A DNA stretch of 64,000 bases, taken from NCBI RefSeq assembly GCF_020283565.1, contig NC_060061.1:48335362-48399361 (forward strand), given 5' to 3'. The position numbers and the translations under genes are program-made. The first letter of the stretch is position 1. The number at the start of each line of letters is the position of its first letter. Under the pieces are notes generated by a model. It worked only from the letters and a program-made list of their open reading frames with translations, ran no database searches and was not told where the DNA came from. This DNA is from Trifolium pratense. Taxonomy: Eukaryota > Streptophyta > Magnoliopsida > Fabales > Fabaceae. This document shows positions 26,801-40,596 of this stretch, one piece after another.

Positions 26801-29800
26801 CAGTTTAATCTGGTTGGTTGGAGGTCACTTCTAGCATCGCGATCCTCCGACTGAACCAACTAATAATTGGTCAAGAAAATATAATCTTGTTTCTACAGAA
26901 GACGTATTTGCCTTCTTCTCTCCCTCACATCTCTCGTTCTCACCCTTCCATCGGCGGCGACTCTGCCACCGCCGTCGCAGGTCTCTCTCAGTCGCACCTC
27001 TCTGTGCTTTCTTTGCCGGACGGATTCCGGCACGAAACCCAAACTGAACACTATTCATACGCTAAATAAACTCCTGAATTTGAATTCGGTATTGAAATCC
27101 TCTAAAAAACCACACAAAAATTGAACCCTTACATCCCCAAATTGAAATATTTAAATTTAAAGATTTAGACGTAAATTGAAGACTGGAGTGTCACAGAGCA
27201 ACCAGAATATGCAAAATAAACGAAGCAAAATTGAAGAAAGAACCTGATTGGCATCGTGCCTATGGCGCAGTGGATCGTTTTCCATCTCCTTATTCTGCTT
27301 CTTCTTGTTCTGTACTATTGATTGTTCCCTCTCTTTATTTATTCGGTGGCTAGATTGTTCCCTCTGCTATGGATGTTACTGTTGTTATCGTGAGGCTTGT
27401 AACGATAAGATAATGATGATGCTGTTGTAATGTTATGATGTTGTCGTGAAGGTTTGAATACAATAGTTATGTTGGATTAAAGTGGTGATGAATGGTGGTT
27501 TTAATGGTGGATGGATGGTAGTTTTAATTGTAATGTATTGGTGGTGGTTAAGGCGATGGAAGATGGCGCAGTAGCAGCAAGTTAGTGTTGTCATTCTGCT
27601 TCTTCCTTTTTTTGTGTTCGTTTTGGTTCTGATTTTGTATGGTGGCTACTGATCGTGGCTACCAAGCCCTTTACAAAATGACATTTAAGTAAATATATAG
27701 TGGGAGTAGGGTTGCTAACTTACTTACTCCCACATGTTTTTAGGTGGGAGTAAATTAGCAACCCCCTATATATAAAAAGAGCAATTGATTTTCTCAGCAC
27801 AAGACGTGCTAATAAAAACCACAAAAGTCTACAAGACGTGCAAAGGATGAAGACGATAGGCGTCACGTGCCACGTCACCTGAAGAGAAGAAGGTAAAGAT
27901 CATTGCTGTCAAACTAAAGTAGCATGCCTCCATATGGTGAGAGAATTTTAAAATGAAGTGTGAACGTGAGGAAGATGCAAGATCAAGGCTTGAGAAAAAA
28001 TGCAGCGAGAACTAACAAGTAAGTTTTTGTATGCCCAGTTACTACCAAGATAACTTAATTTAACTACAAAATCTTCGCCAAAAGAATTTATCGGAGGAAG
28101 AATACACTAGAGAGTTTGAAAAGTTGATGATGAAGTGTGATATTCATGAAAACAAGGAATAAACAATAGCTCGTTACCATGGAGGATTGAACATTGAAAT
28201 TGCCCATTCTGTCCAACTCCAACAATATTTGTCAGTTGATTATATTATCCGCCTCGCAATACAAGTTGAGAAACAATTGAAAATTCTCCTTACTTGCGTA
28301 AACCATCAATCAAACAACCTAGTTCCTCAAATAATCATTTACCTAAACCCTCCACTCAAAACAAAACCAAGGTTGGCAAAGGAGAAGCTTATGAAACTCT
28401 AAAGAGAAGCTTATGAGGCTCTAAAGAAGCTCGAGATGATCTTGAAAGAGAAGACTAGTACCAGTTTATGATGAAGAACTCATTATTGTCGATCATCGTT
28501 GGTCATTGGTGATTAGACGAAGCCTACACGCGTTAAGCAAAGAACCACATTAGTTAAGAAACAACATTTTGTTGGAAAGGTTTGTGATGTTATTAGTGAT
28601 TATTGACTGTGGTAGTTGTGAAAATGTGAACTACATATTGGAGAAGTTGAAGTTGTCTACAGAAAGTCATCCTCATATGTACAAGTTGTAATGTCTCAAC
28701 GAAGGAAGTGAAGTAAAAGTTACAAATCGTAGTCTTGTGACCTTTTTCGTTGGTCGGAAGTTTTGAGATCAAGTTTGGTGTGATGTTGTTCCCATGGATG
28801 CATGTCACCTTCTCTTTGGAGACCATGCCAATACAATCGTCGCGCCCATCAAGACTGTTATGCCAAAACCTACTCCTTCATCAAAGACAGAATAGAAATC
28901 ACTAAAGCGTTAGAGTCGTTAATCACTAAAGCGCAATTCAAAGAAGTTGTAGAAGTTAAGACTATGTGCTTTGAATCCAACCAAGAAGTTGTCCTACCAA
29001 TGAAAATTGAACAATTACTTATCATATGTCAGAAGATTAATGATGTTACAAGATGATACTAAGTATGAAGGTGTGAAAACACAAGAAGAGGAGTTGAATT
29101 GTATTTTAAGACAAACTAAAACTTTTTCAAGTTTAAGCTTAATAGCAACGGACAACACAAAACAAACACAAATATAAAGAGATCAGAGGAGAGAAGACGA
29201 ACACAAGCAATTTTATACTAGTTCCTCTCATAAAACGAGAGTATTTCAGTCCCCTTGTACTTTCGAGGGATTTCCACTATAATCACACAAGATTACAATT
29301 GCTCAAGCACATAGCAAGAAACTTCTACACAATGCTTAAGCACACAACAAGAGACTTCTCAATCTGAAGTATAAATAAAGATTGTTGTGATAATACAAAG
29401 CACCAATAAAACCTTAGAGCTAAAATACAATAAGTTGAAACAGACTTCAAAGTATTTTTGATGTGAATGAAATTCAAAGATTCAAAGCTTAAGTGCTTGT
29501 AGTATCGAAATAAGTGTGCAAAGGATAGGTAATGTATTCGTCAATGATCTTCACATTGGAGTGTTGTTTTTATAGTTGAATAACACGCTCCATGCATAGA
29601 TGACCGTTGTGCAAAGATGTTGTAGCCAGCTAAATTGGACTGAGCGATGAAAGTGACCTGTCATACCAAAGTGGTAATGAGTTTACCATACTTTGTGTCT
29701 TTGAAAGACGTTTATACCAAACAGAGAAACTTTCACAGTTTGACTTCCACGCTCCTCCAAACTTGGAATAAGGTTGATAAACTTGATTGTCCTTTTAAGA

Positions 29801-32800
29801 TTCCTAATGCCAAAATAGAGTAAGATCCTTTTGGCTTACTCCCAACGTTCTCTGAGTATTTCTGGCATGATTGCTACTTATCACCGCAGTATCGGTTCGA
29901 GAATTTTAAAAAAATTCCCGTATCGGCGTATCGGTATCATATCGTATCGGTATCGTGTCACGTATTCAGACTTCATAGCTCTGTGTAGATAAAACAAATC
30001 GGCTCTTTCAAAACTCCATAACAAATACTGCTTATCATGATAAGTGTTTGTGTATAAGCTATTTTTATAGCAAAATATAAAATATATTTAAATTATTTTT
30101 GTATAAGTAGGAACTTTCGACTCAAATATGTGTGATATCGAAGTGGACTCAATAGCTATTATTTCATTGAGTTCTCCAAACAAGATCAACGGCGAATAGT
30201 TTATGAATAATAAGCTATGACTGTTTTTATAGATCAAATAAGTCAATCCAAAACCCTAAATACATCACTTTTATTTGATGATGATGATGATGACAAGGTC
30301 TCCATTAGAATCATTTTGTTGTAGCAGAATATGTACCATACACACTTTTTTTTATATAAATCAAAGAATTCATGAATAAATTGTTGAGTACAAAATTTAC
30401 CAACTGAATTTACCAACTTAGGTAAAGTATAAAATTGTGAAATTGTGAAATGTATTAGTAAATGCATTATAATTTATCAATTACTTTTGTTTGAACTAAC
30501 TTGGTACAATTGTTTTCACAGTTTGGTGGTTTTAAGCAATTAAAACTGTCTCGATATCCAGAGTTGAAAGAATTGTGGTATGGTCAACCTCAGCACAATC
30601 TATTTAGGAGTCTGAAGTATCTAGTGGTTCATAAATGTGATTTTTTATCTGAGGTGCTCTTTCAACCAAATTTGCTAGAAGTGCTAATGAACTTGGAAGA
30701 ATTAGATATCACAGATTGTGATTCATTAGAAGCAGTTTTTGATATGAAAAGTGGTGAATTTGAAAAAGAAATTCTCGTGAAGAATTCTACTCAATTGAAG
30801 AAATTAAAACTATCTAATCTTCCAAAACTGATGCATGTATGGAAGGAGAACCAACATAACACTATGGGGTTTCAGAATTTAAGTGAAGTATATGTTGAGG
30901 AGTGCACAAGCTTGAAAAGCCTCTTTCCGCTCTCAGTAGCTAGAGATATGAACCAAATTCAAACACTTGAAGTGACTTCATGTGGGATTGAAGAAATTGT
31001 TGGCAGGGAGGAAGGAGTGGATGAGATAGTTGAATTTGTGTTTCCTAATTTAACATCCATTAGACTTCACCATTTGGCCAAACTAAAGACATTCTTTGCC
31101 GGAGTCCATTCTCTTCAATGTAAATCATTGAAAACGATCAACTTGTTCAGATGTCCAGAAATTGAGCTATTTAAGGCAGAGCCTTTGAGTCAGCAAGTGA
31201 GTGCCAGAAATGATGAGCTCAATATCACAACATATCAACCTTTGTTCGTGATTGAAGAGGTGAGGGTACCATAAAATATCATTCTTGTTATGAATATAGA
31301 TTTTATTTAGCATAAGATAGAATGTTTCCAATGAATTGTTTCAAATTATAGATTTCTTTAGTTCTAATTTAGGTTTGGCAACAGGTATTTAACACTGTGG
31401 AGAGTTTGTTCATGAATATGAAATATTTTGACATGATATTGCATAGCCAATATTCAGAGGTTCAATTCAACAAAGTCACACACATTGGTGTGGGTGAATT
31501 CTACAATGAAGAAGCTACTTTTCCACATTGGTTCTTGAAAAATGTTCCTAATTTAGAAAGCATGCTAGTCCAATGGAGTTCCTTCAGGGAGATATTTCAA
31601 GGCGAACAACCCATAAGTACGGAAATGGAAACTCAAATTATCCCGCGACTCAAAGAGTTGGAATTATGGTACATGGACAAGCTTCAATGTATATGCAAAG
31701 AAGGACTTCAAATGGACCCCATTCTACATTTTCTTGAAACCATTTATGTTCGGCACTGTTCCAGTCTTATGAAATTGGTGCCTTCTTCTGTTACCTTTAA
31801 TTACTTGACCTACTTGGAGGTAACTAACTGCAATGGTTTGACAAATTTGATAACATACTCAACAGCAAAGAGTCTTGTCAAACTCACAACCATGAAGATT
31901 GAAATGTGTAATTGTCTTGAGGATGTGGTCAACGGAAAAGAAGAAGATGAGATGAATAAGATTGAATTTTCCAGTTTACAATATCTAGAACTTGTTGCTT
32001 TACCAAAACTCTGTCTCTTTTGCTCATGCACGTGCCCCGTTATGTTTCCGTTGCTGGAAGTTATAGTCGTCAAAGGATGCCCTCGAATGGAACATTTTTC
32101 ATTTGGTGTGACCAACACAACAATTCTTGAAAATGTACAATTTGATAAAGAAAATCATTGGGAAGGCGACCTCAATGGAACAGTAAAGAAATTGTTTGAT
32201 GACAAGGTATGTTTTACTTTATAATCCACCACTTTATTTTCTCTGGGTTAGTTTAAGACTATCTAGATCATGATCATTTTGAAGGTGGAAAATTGCAGTC
32301 TACAATATTATTATATAATTAAATAGTGCTTAAAAGCAATTGTGATCTTTCTCATGATATATAAATAGTATTAACAATATCAAAAGTAGTCATTTATCCG
32401 TGTAGCTAACATTAAAAAAAAACAGAGTCATATTTCACAACGTTGAAATTGAACCGATAAATAAAAAGTTAAGAGACAATTAATAAATAAAATTAACATT
32501 TACGCAACAAATAAAATAAATAATTTTATGATATGTAAATGTTTAAATGGATTCAATTCCCCACAACATGTCTTTAATAAAGAGGCTCTTAAAACAAAAT
32601 AAAATAAAAACTAAAATTGGGTGAAGGAAGAAGCAAGATCAAGGCTTGGGAAAATAATACCGGGTACCATCAAATCATATTGAGGCCAACAGATGAATGC
32701 GTGATGATGCCATTTGGATTATCAGTTCACTTTGGATGACACAAAATTGTGGCCTTTGCCAATGAAAAATTATACTCCCTACGTTCCAAAATATAAGGGA

Positions 32801-35800
32801 AAATTGGTCAACTAAAGTTGATGTATCTAGTCCAAATTTTTAACCAAATACATCAATTTTTAACCAAATACTTTGACTGCTGCACGTATGTCAAATCACA
32901 ATATTTGGAAAAATTAGTAAAAATCATACAAGATCACTAATATATTTAATTCTTTATTAGTAAAAATTATAAAAATTTGATATTTGGAAAATAATCATCA
33001 AAACAAATCAAACAATATCTTATATGCTAATATTTAAATCTATATATTATCAAAAAAATATAGTCAAAACAAGATAAGTGAATAGTGTCATTTAGTCAAA
33101 CTGACTCTTATAAAATGGGATGGAGGAGAATTAGCCAAACCTAAATAAAGACGTTAACATGCATGTTCTAATATGCATGATTTGCCACTTGGATTGTGCC
33201 AATTCGAAATATGGGATTATACACGCCATTGCAAGTTCCTAAGCCACCTTGGGAATATCTCAGTGTGGATTTTGTCCTTGGACTACCTCGGACTAAAAAA
33301 TAGAAGGATTTGATAATGTTAGTTGCAGACAAATTTTTAAATTTGCTTATTTTATCATATGTCAAAATATTAATGATGTTACAAGATGATACTTTTTATA
33401 AGGAACACTTTGAAAAAATTACTGAGAACAAGAAAACACATTGAAAATAGTTATTTTCATTTAATACTCTTATAAATTTAAAATTATTTAATTAATCTTA
33501 ATTCAACATTTAATCTAATTTACTTATTTTTAATATTCTCTTTCATAATAAATAAGGGCATAAGTGAAATCAAACATTTAAAATATTTGAAAATTGGTCA
33601 AAGTTTCTTATAAAAATGACCAAATTTTTTTCTCAAAGTGTTCCTTGTAAAAAGGATAAGAGGGAGTACTAAGTAGTCTCTTATCAATAGTGTTCCGGTT
33701 GATACTAGAGATTGGTTGGCAAACTAATTTATGTGTTATGATAAATATCTATACACTAACTTGAGAGGGGTGTTGGAGAATTCATGAGTATAGATATTTC
33801 TTTTCCTTTTGTGGAAAAATTAACTATTTGAGATTTTAATTGTATATTGCAGAAGTGATACATAGCAATAATCTTCATTTTACTACACTCAATTCGTCTC
33901 TTAGTATCATTAGGACCCGTTTGGTGCACAGAATATGATAATGCTATCATATCCTAATTAAATTTGATGTTTGGTACACCAATAAGAAATGATAAATTAA
34001 TCCTATTTCTAATCCTATCCTATCAACTCTTTGTTATTCTTATCCTTACTTTTTGGTGGGTTAGCAACCTGATAGAAAATTAGTCAAATCTTTCACGCAT
34101 TCTATCGCTTACTCTTTCTCTTCCAACAGTCCACCTCTCTTAGTCTGTCGCCGCTCTCTCTCTCACTTATTGATCTCTGCTGAATTTGTTGGGGTTTCAA
34201 TTTTTATCCTCTCCAATTTTTTCTTTTCTTATCTCTGCATCTTGCCATTGATTAATGTGTTGGTTAGGGAGAAAAAAATCTGCCATTGATTTCTCACATT
34301 TCTTTGCCATTGATTAATCTGGGGAGAAAAAAATCTGCCATTGATTTCCACGCAGCTGCTTGCTTTGATCTCTAATATTTTCTTTTCTTATCTCTGCATC
34401 TTGCCATTGATTAATGTGTTGGTTGGGGGAGGAAAAAAATCTGTTTATACAGGGACTATGGTGTTCTTTCTATCCGGTTCTTGTGCATCGCATAATAATA
34501 TTATTTTTTGCATCTTAAAAAAACAAAAAAAATTAATATAGAATGATAAAATAAATTGTTATCCATTTTGTACACCAAACATATGATAGGATAATTGTTA
34601 TCATGTTACTATCTTATTCTATCACTATCCAGCTCCTTATCATATCCTGTCGCAATTCTATCTTACGCATCAAACGTGCCGTTAAATTGCCATGTTATGC
34701 TATTTGCCAACTATACTTAATTATTTTTCTTGTGTCATGAAAGAAGGACATAGTTGTTGGGGTTAATCACTTATGAACTAAGATGAAGGAATGAAATCTA
34801 GAGAATGTGAATTGCGAAAAGAATAAAAAAATTGATTAAAGGGAAGACTCAATTTTATTAACACACAAAACCACCATTTATAGGTGAAGATGTACAAATA
34901 ATAGTCCCGTGTAACTTTTTTTTAATAAAAGATTAAAAATTTGATTAGAAATATTTAGGATAATTTAGTAAATTTGATAGTAATTAACTTTATTGTATTA
35001 TTATTATTATTAATAGTAGTATATTTTTTAATAAAAAATTGTTTTTTTAAACCTGGAAAATATTATAGAAATAAATTAGGAAATATTATATATAGGAATA
35101 TTTTTTAATTTGCACAAATAGAATCACATGAGATTTTAAGTAGGTGAGAGAATTTTAATCTGACGCGTCAATTATATCTGATAGTTATTATTAATAGTTT
35201 TCATTTTTCATAATAATTATCAGTTCTCGCTGGATACACTCCCTATATATAATATCCAAAAACAAATTTTCTAAAAATTAAGTTAATGATGCTATTTTTT
35301 TAGTCAAAAAAAATTTAATGATGCTAATTTTTTTATAAAAAATAACAAAAATATCTAATTTTGTTGTTGAGGTATAAAAGATATTGTTGGCAAAAAATAA
35401 CTTATTGCAGCGATTTTTGTTGTTGACAAAAATATATTTTTGCAGCGACTTTAGTTATTGACTACAACGACTTTAGTTGTTGATAAAAATACATTTTGCA
35501 GCGACAATAGTCATCATAAGACAATGATCTTTGTTGTTGAAAAACTTTTCGTAACGACACTTATGCCAACGACATGCAACGAATTTTTTTGTTGCGAAAA
35601 ACACATTTAGCAGCAACTTTGTATTTCTCTCAACAACATTTGTCGCTACCAAAAAACTTTTTTCTTGTAGTGCTTGTCACAATTGTAAGATTGAATGTTG
35701 CTCTTATCTATCTTTGTATAGATCTTCTGTTTCCCTCATCTTCCTCTCTTTGAGGATTTCGGCTTGTCTTCAACACTATCTTTTTCTTGGAATCTTTTTT

Positions 35801-38800
35801 TTTTCTGCCACTTTTTCTTATCACTTTGAAACTTCTTGAACTTTACCAAAGAGCTTGCTCATCTTCTTTGCCATGGTTTCTCTTACCATGCTTTAATTCA
35901 TGAGCTTCAAGAGTGCTTTGTAAGTCTCCAATCTTGACTTCACTTGAGTCTTTTGTTTCTTCAATTGTCACCACAATGTGATCAAATTTTGAAGTTAAAG
36001 TTCCGAGTACCTTTTCGACCTTTTCTTGCTCATCGAGATTACTTTCCACAATTCTTCATTTGATTAGTAAGAGTTACCAACCTTGTAAAGTAATCTGCAA
36101 CTGTCTTATCATTCTTCATATGCAACAGTTCATATTGTCTTTTCAAGGCTTGTGGTTTCACTTTCTTGACCTTTGCATCTCCACCATAACTCTTTTGCAA
36201 AATGTCCCAAGCATCTTTGGAGGTTAAAGCATCTGCAATTTTCTAAAACACCATTGCATCAACACATTGATGAATGAGAAATAGAGCCTTGTTGTCTTTC
36301 CTCTTTGCATCTCTGAATGTTGTTCTTTGATCTTCTGTTGGATTGGCTGGTAATGGATCAAGAACGTTATTCACTTGTTCATCCACTTCTTGAACACTGA
36401 ATATCACTTTCATCTGTTTGACCCATGTATCCCAATTCTTTCCATCAAGAATGGGCAAATTTGCATGGAAATTGTTCTTCCCAACCATAGTTGAATCACT
36501 GCAACCTTTGATTCTCTTCTTGGTGAAAGATTTGAATCAAAATCCCTTAGATTGTGCTTGCTTTAGATACCACTTTGTTGGGATTAATCACTTAACCACT
36601 ATGAACTTAGATGAAGGAATGAAAGAATGAAATTGAGAGAATGTGAATTGTGAAAAGAATACAAAACTTGATTAAAGGAAAGAGTCAATTTTATTAACAC
36701 ACAAAACCACCATTTATAGGTGAAGATGTACAAAGCAATGAGAGGTACCTTGCAAAGCAAGTAACTAACATACACCTAACCTCTCTAACTAACTAAAACA
36801 AAATGATAGTTGTACGTAACAAACTAACTAACACAAGTGCAACACACTCAACCAACAACTAACGGTAAAATTGCAAAACCTTAAAATTTGAAAACAATGA
36901 AATATTCGTTAAGCCAGCGAATTTTCGCTAAGCGAGAAAGTAGACAGTTTGAATTATAAAAACCAATAATAGCTACACAACCACCGCCAGCTCCATGATT
37001 CTCTCTTTTGCAATTTCGCTTCCCATCTCTTCTTCTTCCTCACAATATCATGTTATCATCTCCCTTTAGTTCAAATTTTCATAGCAAATAATTATAATCA
37101 AATCTTCATATCTATATATCCATATAAAATAAATTTGAGAAATCTACCAAAAAAATCTGAGAAAAACTTATGATCCATCACCAATGCTTAAACTTTCACA
37201 TCCATTAGCTTCTAACATCCATCCCCAATGTTCAAACTTTCATCTCCATTAGCTTTCAAGATCCAACTAATTAAAATCATTGAGAGGAGAAAGAAGATCA
37301 TGAAGGAGAAAACATTGAGAGGAGAAAGAGAATCTGGAAAGTGAAAATGAATTTAAAAAAATAATAAAAAATCCAGTGTTATCAGCATATGATAAGATTC
37401 ATGGAGCTTTCAATATCTAACGGTTTAAAACAATTTCTCTAACTCACCCACCGTGGGAGACCTATCAAGGTCTCCCTATCAAGAGCTCCATGCTAGCCAG
37501 CGCCCTCTAATTTAACATTCTAGACATATCAAATTAAAGTGAAATTGGCAATGACTCTGAGGATAAAAGTAATAAGGATAAATTAGTAACTTTGGTAGTA
37601 ATCGATTTTAATATATTAGTAATAGATGCATTATCATTTATCAATTAATTTTGTTTGAACTAAATTGGTACAATTGTTTTCATAGGTGGCATTTGGTAGT
37701 TTTAAGCATTTAAAACTATCTGAATATCCAGAGTTGAAAGAATTGTGGTATGGTCGACCTCAGCACAATGTATTTAGGAGTCTGAAGTATCTAGTGGTTC
37801 ATAAATGTGATTTTTTATCTGAGGTGCTCTTTCAACCAAATTTGCTAGAAGTGCTAATGAACTTGGAAGAATTAGATATCACAGATTGTGATTCATTAGA
37901 AGCAGTTTTTGATATGAAAGATGAATTTGAAAAAGAAAGTCTTGTGAAGAATTCTACTCGATTGAAGAAATTAAAACTATCTAATCTTCCAAAACTGAAG
38001 CATGTATGGAAGGAGGACCAACATAACACTATAAGGTTTCAAAATTTAAGTGAAGTATCTGTTGAGAAGTGCACAAGCTTGAAAAGCCTCTTTCCACTCT
38101 CAGTAGCTAGAGATATGAAGCAAATTCAAAGTCTTAAAGTTTGTGAATCTGGAATTGAAGAAATTGTTGGCAACAAAGAAGGAACAAAGGAGATGGTTAA
38201 ATTTGTGTTTCCTCATTTAACATCCATCCATCTTTCCTATTTGGCCAAACTTAAGGCATTCTTCGCCGGTGTCCATTCTCTTCGATGTAAATCATTGAAA
38301 AAAATCAACTTGTTCGGATGTCCCAAAGTAGAGCTATTTAGGACAGGACCTTTGAGACACCAAGAAAGTGCCATAAAGGATGAGCTCAATATCTCAATGT
38401 ATCAACCTTTGTTTGTGATTGACGAGGTAAGAGTATCATCCATATAAATTTTACTTGTGCAAATATTGATTTGTTTTAATATGTTATTAAATTTATGAGA
38501 AATTATTCAACTTGTCGTTTATATTGGTTGAGGCAAATAAATTGGTTTTGATGTGTTAATAATTGTTTGAAAAATCGAGAAGGAAAATATATTTCTTTTG
38601 TTCTAATTTAGGTTTTGTAACAGGTACTTAACAATGTGGTGGAGAGTTTGAATATGAATTTTAAATATTTTGACATGATATTGCATAGCCAATATTCAGG
38701 GGTTCAATTCAACAAAGTCAATTACATTGGTGTGAGCGAATGCTACAATGAAGAAGCTACTTTTCCATATCGGTTCTTGAAAAATGTCCCTAATTTGAAA

Positions 38801-40514
38801 ACAATATTAGTTGAATGGAGTTCCTTCCGGGAGATATTTAAAGGTGAACAACTCGTAAGTACTGAAAATGAAACTCAAATTATCCCGCGACTCCAAGTGT
38901 TGGAATTATGGCACCTGGACAAGCTTCAATGTATATGCAAAGAAGGACTTCAAATGGACCCTGTTCTGCATTTTCTTGAAAGCATTCATGTTCAGCACTG
39001 TTCCAATCTAGTAAAATTGATGCCTTCTTCTGTTACCTTTAATTACTTGACCTACTTGGAGGTAACTAACTGCAATGGTTTGACAAATTTGATAACATAC
39101 TCAACAGCAAAGAGTCTTGTCAAACTTGAAACCATGAAGATTGAAATGTGTAACCGGCTTGAGGATATAATCAACAGTAAAGAAGAAGATGAGATGAACA
39201 AGATTGAATTTTATAGTTTAAAATCTCTAGAACTAATTTCTTTACCAAGGCTCAGTGTATTTTGCTCATGTCCATGCCCCATTATGTTTCCGTTGCTGGA
39301 AGTTGTAGTCGTCAAAGGATGCCCTCGAATGGAACATTTTTCATCTGGTGTGACCAACACAACAATTCTTCAAAATGTACAATTTGATGAAGAAAATCAT
39401 TGGGAAGGCGACCTCAATGGAACAGTAAAAAAATTGTTTGATGACAAGGTATGTTTTACTTCAATCCACCAATTTATTTACTTTGGGTTAGTTTAAGACT
39501 ATTATTATACATAATTAAATATTGTTTTAAATCAATTTTGATCTTACTCATGTTATATTAATTTGACTGATCAGGTTGCATTTTGTAAATTCAAGCATTT
39601 AGCCTTATCCAACTATGTTCATTTTATGGGAATTTTTTAGTAGGCTTAAATATAAAAGTAGTCCCTGCAGTTATGCCATGTTTTGATTTTAATTTTTGGA
39701 AAATAAAAAGTTTAATTTTAGTCCCTACAAAATCTCAACACTTTTAAAAAGGTCTCTGACCAAGAATTTTTGTTGACATGTCCAATTTATAATGATATGG
39801 CAGATGCTGACTGTACTTCTTTGTTGACGTATTCGAAAATTTGAATGTATCGGTACACTTGGTTCTTTAAATTAATAAATTAACAATTATTTTTATGAAT
39901 TGAAAAACTATTTGTCGGCTATTATATTTTAGAGAAAATAATTTTATTAAAAAAAAACATTATTTTATTGTTTATAAATATTATACTAATTTTTTACATT
40001 TTTTTTCAAATTTTTTTTCAATATTCACTATTAGAAGTAATAGAAAATCAATTTTTTTTATAATTTTGGTAAATAATATTTAGTTATTACAATATTTTAA
40101 ATGATAGGAAAAAATTCTTTCAAAAAATATTCATTTGACTATTAATTTAAAGAACTAATGTACCGGTAATTTGAATACTATAGATTTTTTTTTTCTTTTG
40201 AGAAATATTCGTGTGTTGTGTTGTCAAATTTTGGTTGGATATGACAAAATGTGATTTGTTGGTCATGCAAGAATTATTCCTTACTAATTTAGTCTCTAAA
40301 CTATTAAAATCAATTAAAAGGTCCATAAACTATTAAACTATTAAAATAAACTAAAAAATCAATTACCGTGAGCTTTTAATTGATACTTTTAATTTAATAG
40401 TTTAAAGACATTTTAGTATGAGTGTTTATTTGTATCCGTGAGCTTAGCTCAGTTGATAGGAACATAATATTTATATGCAGGGATTGGTGTTCGAACTTCA
40501 GACACCTTACTTAT

Positions 40515-40596
<82 letters not shown>

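Larger units (their letters stand above)
34756..36857 (-). mobile_element. Decayed Ty1/copia element in gene 1 intron 8
   Basis: The right LTR 36576-36857 (TGTTGG...CCAACA, 282 bp) is complete. The left LTR is truncated (34756-34897) at the edge of an inserted CACTA fragment. A primer-binding site (complement of GATACCACTT) sits left of 36576. Only gag is left; pol is deleted. Confidence 0.75.

Noticed and set aside
26818..27069. Possible small protein or 5' UTR in a CT-rich segment
   Set aside because: Only short, mutually antisense frames exist and no gene context follows; it may be a captured promoter or UTR piece but this cannot be supported.
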